The translations under genes and the position numbers were made by a program. Below the pieces are notes generated by a model that saw only the letters and a program-made list of their open reading frames with translations, was not told the origin of the DNA and made no database searches. This document shows, one piece after another, positions 59,368 to 64,000 of a DNA stretch of 64,000 nucleotides. Source of the DNA: Halosegnis longus (GTDB taxonomy: Archaea > Halobacteriota > Halobacteria > Halobacteriales > Haloarculaceae); assembly GCF_009663395.1 (NCBI RefSeq), contig NZ_QKNW01000001.1, positions 1,488,001 to 1,552,000 of the forward strand. Direction: 5' to 3'. The first letter of the stretch is position 1, and each line of letters begins with the position of its first letter.

Positions 59368-59426
59368 TGCGTGAATATTGGCCTGCGAGTGGCAAAGACC
59401 TTTGGAAGCCGGGGTGACGACACCGC

Positions 59427-60134
59427 ATGATACACACACGCGACGACGACGGGGTGCGTGTCGTCACGCTCTCGCGGCCGGACGCGCGCAACGCCCTCAC
59501 GCTCGATGGGCTCGATTCACTCGCGGCCGCCGTCGAGGCGTCTCCCGAGCCGGTCGTCCTCGTCCGGGGCGCCGGTGAGGCCTTCTGTGCCGGTGCGGAC
59601 CTCGCGACCGTCGCCGAGGTCGCGACCGACGAAGCCCGCGCCCGTGCATTCATCGACCGGGGACAGGAGACGATGACGCGCATCGAACAGGCCGACCCCG
59701 TGGTCGTCGCCGGTATCGACGGGCCGGCCCGCGGCGGCGGGGTCGAACTCGCGCTCGCCTGTGACGTGCGCGTCGCCACCCCCGACGCCACCCTCGCGGA
59801 GCCGGGGGTCACCTTCGGCTTGTTCGGGGCGTGGGGCGGGACCGTCCGACTCCCCGAGGCGGTCGGGACGAGCCACGCCAACGACCTCTCGCTGTCCGGG
59901 CGAGTCGTCGACGCCGACGAGGCGCAGTCCATGGGGCTAATCTCGCGTGTCGTCGCCGACCCCCGGACGGTCGCTGACGAACTCGCGGCGAACGACCCGG
60001 GTGCGCTCCGGGCGCTCGGTCGACTCGGTTCACGGCGTGGTTCGAAATCCGACCGTGAACGCGCTGAGCGCGAGGCGTTCGTCTCGCAACTGCAAGCGCA
60101 CGCCGACGCGCTCGCCGAGCACCGAAACAGGTAG
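59427..60134 (+). CDS. Enoyl-CoA hydratase/isomerase family protein
   Basis: The 235-residue crotonase-fold protein has VVTLSRPDARNALTLDGL, the oxyanion-hole segment GAGEAFCAGADLATVAE, GPARGGGVELALACDVRVA and TFGLFGAWGGTVRLPE. It acts on an acyl-CoA, most probably in fatty-acid or branched-chain degradation. The usual catalytic Glu after the second oxyanion Gly is replaced by a Phe-Gly-Ala-Trp segment, so a different reaction is possible. Length is a little short of the 255-260 norm. Confidence 0.9.
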   Translation: MIHTRDDDGVRVVTLSRPDARNALTLDGLDSLAAAVEASPEPVVLVRGAGEAFCAGADLATVAEVATDEARARAFIDRGQETMTRIEQADPVVVAGIDGPARGGGVELALACDVRVATPDATLAEPGVTFGLFGAWGGTVRLPEAVGTSHANDLSLSGRVVDADEAQSMGLISRVVADPRTVADELAANDPGALRALGRLGSRRGSKSDRERAEREAFVSQLQAHADALAEHRNR

Positions 60135-60158
60135 GGCGTTCGGGTGGCGACAGAGTGT

Positions 60159-60791
60159 ATGCCCGACTGCGACTACTGCGGGGAGTCGTTCGACGCCGAG
60201 TCTGCGTATCTCTCGCATCTCGGTGCCGAACACGCGGACGAACTCGGCGCAATCGAACAGCGCCGGGTCGCCAACGTGACCGACGATGACGACTCCGGTC
60301 TCGGCGTCGTTCCGCTGGCGCTCGCCGGCGCACTCTTGCTTGCGGCGGTCGTCGGTGGGTATCTGTTTCTCGCCGGCGGCGACGGCGGTGGCTCCGGTGA
60401 CCTCCCCCAGAGCGTCACGCAGGTCGAACAGGAACCCCAGTACGACGCTGCCGGTGACACCCACGAGCACGGCCAGCTCTCCATGACCGTCATGGGGTCG
60501 ACGGTGGACTTCACACGAGACCAGTACCAGATTGGCGAGACGCGCAACCGTCACTTCCACTTCGAGGGTGACGGCCGCTGGCACAAACACACCCCCGGCG
60601 TCACGCTGGAGTACGCCATGTCCACGCTCGACATCGGCGTCCAGAACGGCGAGGTGTGGTACGACGGCACCCGCTACGTCGACGGCGAGAACGCCAGCGT
60701 CTCCATCACGGTCGACGGCGAGTCGGTGGACCCGACCAGCTACGTGATTCGCGACGGCGACGAGATTCGTATCACGGTCACGGAGAACTGA
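60159..60791 (+). CDS. Membrane protein with N-terminal C2H2-like zinc finger and His-rich exodomain
   Basis: The 210-residue protein starts CDYCGESFDAESAYLSHLGAEH, a C2H2-type finger (Cys4, Cys7, His20, His25). A membrane segment lies at about 50-70. The C-terminal domain contains HEH, HFHF and KHTP His groups (HFHFEGDGRWHKHTPG) and ends in a beta-rich DGESVDPTSYVIRDGDEIRITV (by parts). The finger would be cytosolic and the His-rich domain outside. Metal sensing or binding is a guess. It is followed by another membrane protein 38 bases downstream. Confidence 0.75.
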   Translation: MPDCDYCGESFDAESAYLSHLGAEHADELGAIEQRRVANVTDDDDSGLGVVPLALAGALLLAAVVGGYLFLAGGDGGGSGDLPQSVTQVEQEPQYDAAGDTHEHGQLSMTVMGSTVDFTRDQYQIGETRNRHFHFEGDGRWHKHTPGVTLEYAMSTLDIGVQNGEVWYDGTRYVDGENASVSITVDGESVDPTSYVIRDGDEIRITVTEN

Positions 60792-60829
60792 ACGCGGCCC
60801 TTTTGGGCGTCTCCGCCCAACACCGCACA

Positions 60830-61387
60830 ATGAGTGCAGAGACAGCGGCGGCGACGACTGACGACTACAGCGGGCTGGTCACCGCGTTCCCGTACGCGTT
60901 TCGTCACAGCGACTCGCGGCTGTTCCGGCTGTACACCGTCGTCGGGGGCCTGTTCGCGCTGCTTTTGGGTATCGCCTTCGCGCTCGCAGCCATCATCTCC
61001 ATCTCGCAGTCGGCCGGGCTGGCCGTCGGCGGCACCGACGCGTTCGTCCGCACGTTCGTCGTCATCATCGGCTTCATCGTCGTCGTGCCGGTGGTCGCGC
61101 CCGTCCTGCTGGTCGCGCGCCGTCACCGTCGCGAGGGCTCGACGCCGGCGTACGACCGCGCGCTCGCCGTCGCCGGACTCGTCTATCTGGTCTCGCTGTA
61201 TCTGATGCTCGTCGCCTCCATCCCGGAGACGTTCACCCTCGACGGCGAGACGGTTTCGCGTCCCCCTGCCACAGGGCTGTTCGCGCCCGTCCTTTCGCTC
61301 CTGTACGTGATTCCGCCGATTGCCTCGCCCGTGATTCCCGTCGTGGCCGCGGCCGCCGGCTGGCTCGTCCACCGTCGCTACCGGTGA
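60830..61387 (+). CDS. Four-helix membrane protein of unknown function
   Basis: The 185-residue protein has four hydrophobic segments (about 35-58, 72-96, 110-130, 155-180) and a short soluble N-terminus (TAAATTDDYSGLVTAFPYAF). I recognise no family. A GGCCCTTTTGGGC stretch and a CCGCCC-rich segment precede the ATG at 60830; a longer frame from 60656 lies within the neighbour. It follows the zinc-finger membrane protein on the same strand. Confidence 0.7.
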   Translation: MSAETAAATTDDYSGLVTAFPYAFRHSDSRLFRLYTVVGGLFALLLGIAFALAAIISISQSAGLAVGGTDAFVRTFVVIIGFIVVVPVVAPVLLVARRHRREGSTPAYDRALAVAGLVYLVSLYLMLVASIPETFTLDGETVSRPPATGLFAPVLSLLYVIPPIASPVIPVVAAAAGWLVHRRYR

Positions 61388-61424
61388 CCGACGGGGTGAA
61401 ACGGCTCGCCGTTGTTCTTCTGCT

Positions 61425-61940
61425 ATGAGCGACGACACCACAGAGATTGAGACGCCAGACGTGGAGACCGACGGCGAATCGACTCGGTACGTCGTCACCC
61501 ACGCCGACGAAGACGCCGCCGTGCTCCGCGACATCGACTCCGGACAGGTCCACACGCTCGCCGACAATCCCGGCGTCGAGGCCGGCGACGTGCTCGACGC
61601 GACGCTCGCCCCCGAACCGCCGCTGGAAATCGCCGACCGCATCGTTGAGGTCGACTCACGCCGTCACGTCCGCCGTCACGAGAGCGAGGAGCCGCCGACC
61701 GCCCACGAACAGGACCTCGCCGCCGACCAAGCGGTCGGTGAACTCACCCGCCACGAGCGTGCTGGCATGGGTGAAATCCACGTCATCACCGTCCCGGCCG
61801 AGGAGACGACCGAGGCAGTCCAAGACGTGCTCGAGGACGACGGCACGCTCGAACGCGCAGGTCGGATGGAGAACGTCGTCCGCGTCGAGGTGCGCTCCGA
61901 CGAGGAGACCGGCACTATCAGCGTCCGGTATCTGCCCTGA
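61425..61940 (+). CDS. Conserved haloarchaeal protein (DUF5812-like)
   Basis: The 171-residue acidic protein has a beta-rich first half (TRYVVTHADEDAAVLRDIDSGQVHTL, by parts), then RRHVRRHESEEPPTAHEQDLAADQAVGELTRHERAGMGEIHVITVP (by parts) and a ferredoxin-like end. I recall such sequences as DUF5812; the role is unknown. Its 3' end overlaps the convergent MOSC gene by 23 bases. Confidence 0.68.
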   Translation: MSDDTTEIETPDVETDGESTRYVVTHADEDAAVLRDIDSGQVHTLADNPGVEAGDVLDATLAPEPPLEIADRIVEVDSRRHVRRHESEEPPTAHEQDLAADQAVGELTRHERAGMGEIHVITVPAEETTEAVQDVLEDDGTLERAGRMENVVRVEVRSDEETGTISVRYLP

Positions 61941-62724
61941 CCGTCGCCCCGATTTCGAGTTCCTCACCGACCGACAGCGTCGCCCCCACGGTTTCGCGCG
62001 GGACGCGCGTGTTCACCATCAGCCGGAAGTAGTGGTCGTACCAGTCCTCGTTGGCCCACTCGGGAAGCGTCGCCTCCCGTCGGGTCACGAACCGTTCGCG
62101 AAAGCCCGGCGTCTGTGCGCCGGTGTCGGGGTCGCGCGTCGGCACGACACACCGCTGGCAGGGGTTGCGTCCCTCGAAGCGCGTCCCGCCGACGGTAAAC
62201 GCGACCGCCGACTCGCGGTCGGCGTACAGTCGGTCCTCCCAGAACGGGTCGACGCCGCGGACGACGAGATTCGGCCGGAGCCGCCGCCGGAGGTCGGTCG
62301 CGTCGATGTCGTCGTACCAGCCCGCGACGGTCTCCAGCGTCCCACGGGAGATGAGCGTCGGCCCGGCCGCGTGGGTGTCGTCCGGGAACCCCCCGGAGGG
62401 GTCGCGGTCGATGGTCACCGCGTAGCCGAAGTAGTCGCTGAGGTAGTCGCTCGCGGCCGCGCGCTCCTCGGGCAGCTGGAACGTCGCAGCCTCTCCCTCG
62501 CGGGGGCCGACGGTCCACGCGCCGGTGTCGGGGTCGAAGCTGCTCGCGAGCCGGTGGACGGCCCGTTCGCGCTTCCCGTTGACATACTCGCCGTCGGAAT
62601 CGCGGAGCGCGTACTCGCGGTCGAACGCCAAGCCGCCGGCCTCACGGACGGTCGTCCGGTCGCGCGCGATGCCGTCGAGCGACTTGACCGGGTAGACGTA
62701 GATCGAATCGAGCGTCGCGGTCAT
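61918..62724 (-). CDS. MOSC-domain protein (YcbX/mARC-like)
   Basis: The 268-residue protein has the MOSC N-terminal beta-barrel start (LDSIYVYPVKSLDGIARDR), FDREYALRDSDGEYV, a central RPNLVVRG and the molybdenum-ligand Cys region RNPCQRCVVPTRDPDTG. Such proteins reduce N-hydroxylated compounds using a sulfurated Mo cofactor. The ATG at 62724 is chosen; 7 extra upstream codons are possible. It is divergent from secF. Confidence 0.9.
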   Translation of the reverse strand: MTATLDSIYVYPVKSLDGIARDRTTVREAGGLAFDREYALRDSDGEYVNGKRERAVHRLASSFDPDTGAWTVGPREGEAATFQLPEERAAASDYLSDYFGYAVTIDRDPSGGFPDDTHAAGPTLISRGTLETVAGWYDDIDATDLRRRLRPNLVVRGVDPFWEDRLYADRESAVAFTVGGTRFEGRNPCQRCVVPTRDPDTGAQTPGFRERFVTRREATLPEWANEDWYDHYFRLMVNTRVPRETVGATLSVGEELEIGATVRADTGR

Positions 62725-62803
62725 TGTCGGTCGTCGGGTAGCCACCGGCTTGTAGCCTCCGCTGTTTGAGAAGGCTTATCGGGCGTCTCACACGAGTGGC
62801 CGT

Positions 62804-63664
62804 ATGGTAGAGTTCGAGATACCGGATGTTGATTACACCCGGTACTCAAACCGTCAGCTCGTCGCGGTCCCCCTCGCGATACTCGGGCTGGCGCTCGTCA
62901 TCCTTCTCGGCACCTTCCTCATCACGGGAACGTCGCCGGTCTCGCTCGGCATGGCCTTCACCGGCGGGACAGAGCTTCGCATCCAGACAGCCGACACCCA
63001 GCCACAGATCGAGCGCACCTTCGACGCCGACGTCGAGTCGATTGCGCCGATTCGCTCGGAGGAAAACGAGTACATCGTCACCTTCCCGCCGAGCGACGCG
63101 GACCCCCAACAACAGGCGCAAGCCGCCGGCTACGAGGTGATATCCAGCCAAGAACGGGCCGCCTCCTTCGGCGCTGACACCCAACGGCAGGCGTTCATCG
63201 GGATCGGCGTCGCCTTCCTCGGGATGGCGCTGCTCGTCTTCGGGCTGTTCCGCACGTTCATCCCCTCGATCGCCGTCGTCGCGTCCGCCTTCTCCGATAT
63301 CGTCATCCCCGTCGCGCTGATGAGCCTCTTCGACATCCCGCTCACGCTCGGGACCGTCGCCGCCCTCCTGATGCTCATCGGCTACTCGGTGGACTCGGAC
63401 CTGCTGTTGAACAACCACGTCCTCCGGCGGCGCGGTGACTTCTACGAGTCGACCTACCGGGCGATGCGGACCGGCGTCACGATGACGCTCACCTCCATCG
63501 CGGCGATGACCGCGATGACGATCACGGCGAGTCTCCTCGCCATCGACCTGCTCCCCTCGGTCGGGATTATCCTCGTGTTCGGACTCGTCGCCGACCTGAT
63601 GAACACCTATCTGCTCAACGTGAGTCTCCTTCGCTACTACAAGTACGAGGCGGTGGCACAATGA
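62804..63664 (+). CDS. secF: Protein translocase subunit SecF
   Basis: The 286-residue protein has six hydrophobic segments, a first extracytoplasmic domain with FTGGTELRIQ (about 50-60), and the conserved core GYSVDSDLLLNNHVLRR (by parts) and TYRAMRTGVTMTLTSIAAM. With SecD it uses the proton gradient to help export through SecYEG. GGCTTATCGG about 27 bases upstream is its promoter. Its stop overlaps the secD start (ATGA), the secF-secD order found in haloarchaea. Confidence 0.96.
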   Translation: MVEFEIPDVDYTRYSNRQLVAVPLAILGLALVILLGTFLITGTSPVSLGMAFTGGTELRIQTADTQPQIERTFDADVESIAPIRSEENEYIVTFPPSDADPQQQAQAAGYEVISSQERAASFGADTQRQAFIGIGVAFLGMALLVFGLFRTFIPSIAVVASAFSDIVIPVALMSLFDIPLTLGTVAALLMLIGYSVDSDLLLNNHVLRRRGDFYESTYRAMRTGVTMTLTSIAAMTAMTITASLLAIDLLPSVGIILVFGLVADLMNTYLLNVSLLRYYKYEAVAQ

Positions 63665-64000
63665 TTCGGGAAAACTGGCGGCTCGTCCTGTTGGTCGTGC
63701 TCGTGCTCGGTGGCTCGCTCGCCCTGTTCGGCCCCCTCGGGGCCGCCGGCGGCGAGGGGCCGACGAACCTCCAGTACGGGCTCGAACTCTCCGGCGGAGC
63801 CAGCGTCCGCGCCCCGCTCGTCGGCATGACCGCCGACCCCGTCGACCTGGAGGGAACCGCCGAACAGGACCTCGAACGCAACATCGCCGAGGAACTCGGG
63901 CTTTCACCGCCGACTATCGAGGTTCGCTATCCGGACCGCGAGGCCGCGACCACCGAGGGGACCGTCGAGGTGTACAACGAGTCGGTCACGCAAGCCGAGT
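63661..64000 (+). CDS. secD: Protein translocase subunit SecD, N-terminal part (cut by window edge)
   Basis: The frame starts at ATG 63661 and runs off the right edge after 113 codons. It has the N-terminal membrane helix (about 6-28) and the conserved YGLELSGGASVRAPL segment of SecD periplasmic domain P1. It works with SecF in the export machinery. The remaining part lies outside the window. Confidence 0.93.
   Translation, partial: MIRENWRLVLLVVLVLGGSLALFGPLGAAGGEGPTNLQYGLELSGGASVRAPLVGMTADPVDLEGTAEQDLERNIAEELGLSPPTIEVRYPDREAATTEGTVEVYNESVTQAE

Overview
This window is chromosomal DNA of a halophilic archaeon (Halobacteria). GC content is high, predicted proteins are strongly Asp/Glu-rich, and many genes have a TATA-like box about 25-30 bases before the start codon, as expected for leaderless transcripts. 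Archaeal-type genes confirm this: a Kae1-Bud32 fusion, aIF2 gamma, Rpo7/Spt4, ribosomal proteins eS19, eS24 and eS27, PAN, class I LysRS, pyruvoyl arginine decarboxylase, Nob1, SecF-SecD and a haloarchaeal-type malate synthase. I cannot name the genus from sequence alone.

Layout. 1-9.4 kb: end of RNase Z, SerRS, MBL hydrolase, cation/proton antiporter, thioesterase, thiolase, then an AAA+ ATPase overlapping a PhnP-like hydrolase. 9.3-10.9 kb: a putative PD-(D/E)XK protein divergent from a tiny ORF plus a PIN-like protein. 10.9-17.5 kb, minus strand: a long information-processing cluster reading aIF2 gamma, PIN, Rpo7, Spt4, dephospho-CoA kinase, eS24, eS27, Kae1-Bud32, DUF5808-like, ITP pyrophosphatase, GNAT. 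17.5-32.4 kb: regulator, HAD hydrolase, arylsulfotransferase, acetyltransferases, site-2 protease, multidomain HemQ, two envelope glycosyltransferases (one with a broken frame), aldo/keto reductase, LysRS and UMP kinase. 32.4-38.6 kb: small HTH-like gene with a strong TATA box, a second site-2 protease, ThiL, a flippase-like membrane protein, then eS19, PDCD5, a PP-loop enzyme and an Nmad3-like protein. 38.6-47.7 kb: cupin, tRNA-Gly(CCC), NadE, Pgi, CPBP protease, HisS, TruA, PepF, PAN. 47.8-56.7 kb: GDT1-type transporter, secreted nuclease, Nob1, PRC-barrel, halocyanin, IF-2, arginine decarboxylase and the glyoxylate bypass pair aceA-aceB. 56.8-64 kb: epimerase, a small decayed island ending at tRNA-Thr(GGT), CoA and membrane proteins, MOSC protein, SecF and the start of SecD.

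Most of the window is core genome. The clearest accessory segment is about 57.75-58.70 kb. It runs between tRNA-Thr(GGT) and a 35-base degenerate copy (29/35) of that tRNA's 3' end, and it holds a lower-GC membrane ORF and a RelE-family toxin with its N-terminus lost. The least understood pieces are the PP-loop/Nmad3-like pair behind eS19-PDCD5, the tiny-ORF/PIN-like/PD-(D/E)XK cluster at 9.3-10.9 kb, the AAA+/PhnP-like pair, and several perfect palindromes at promoters (7147-7163, 48594-48607, 56785-56812). No IS element, CRISPR array or replication origin was seen.
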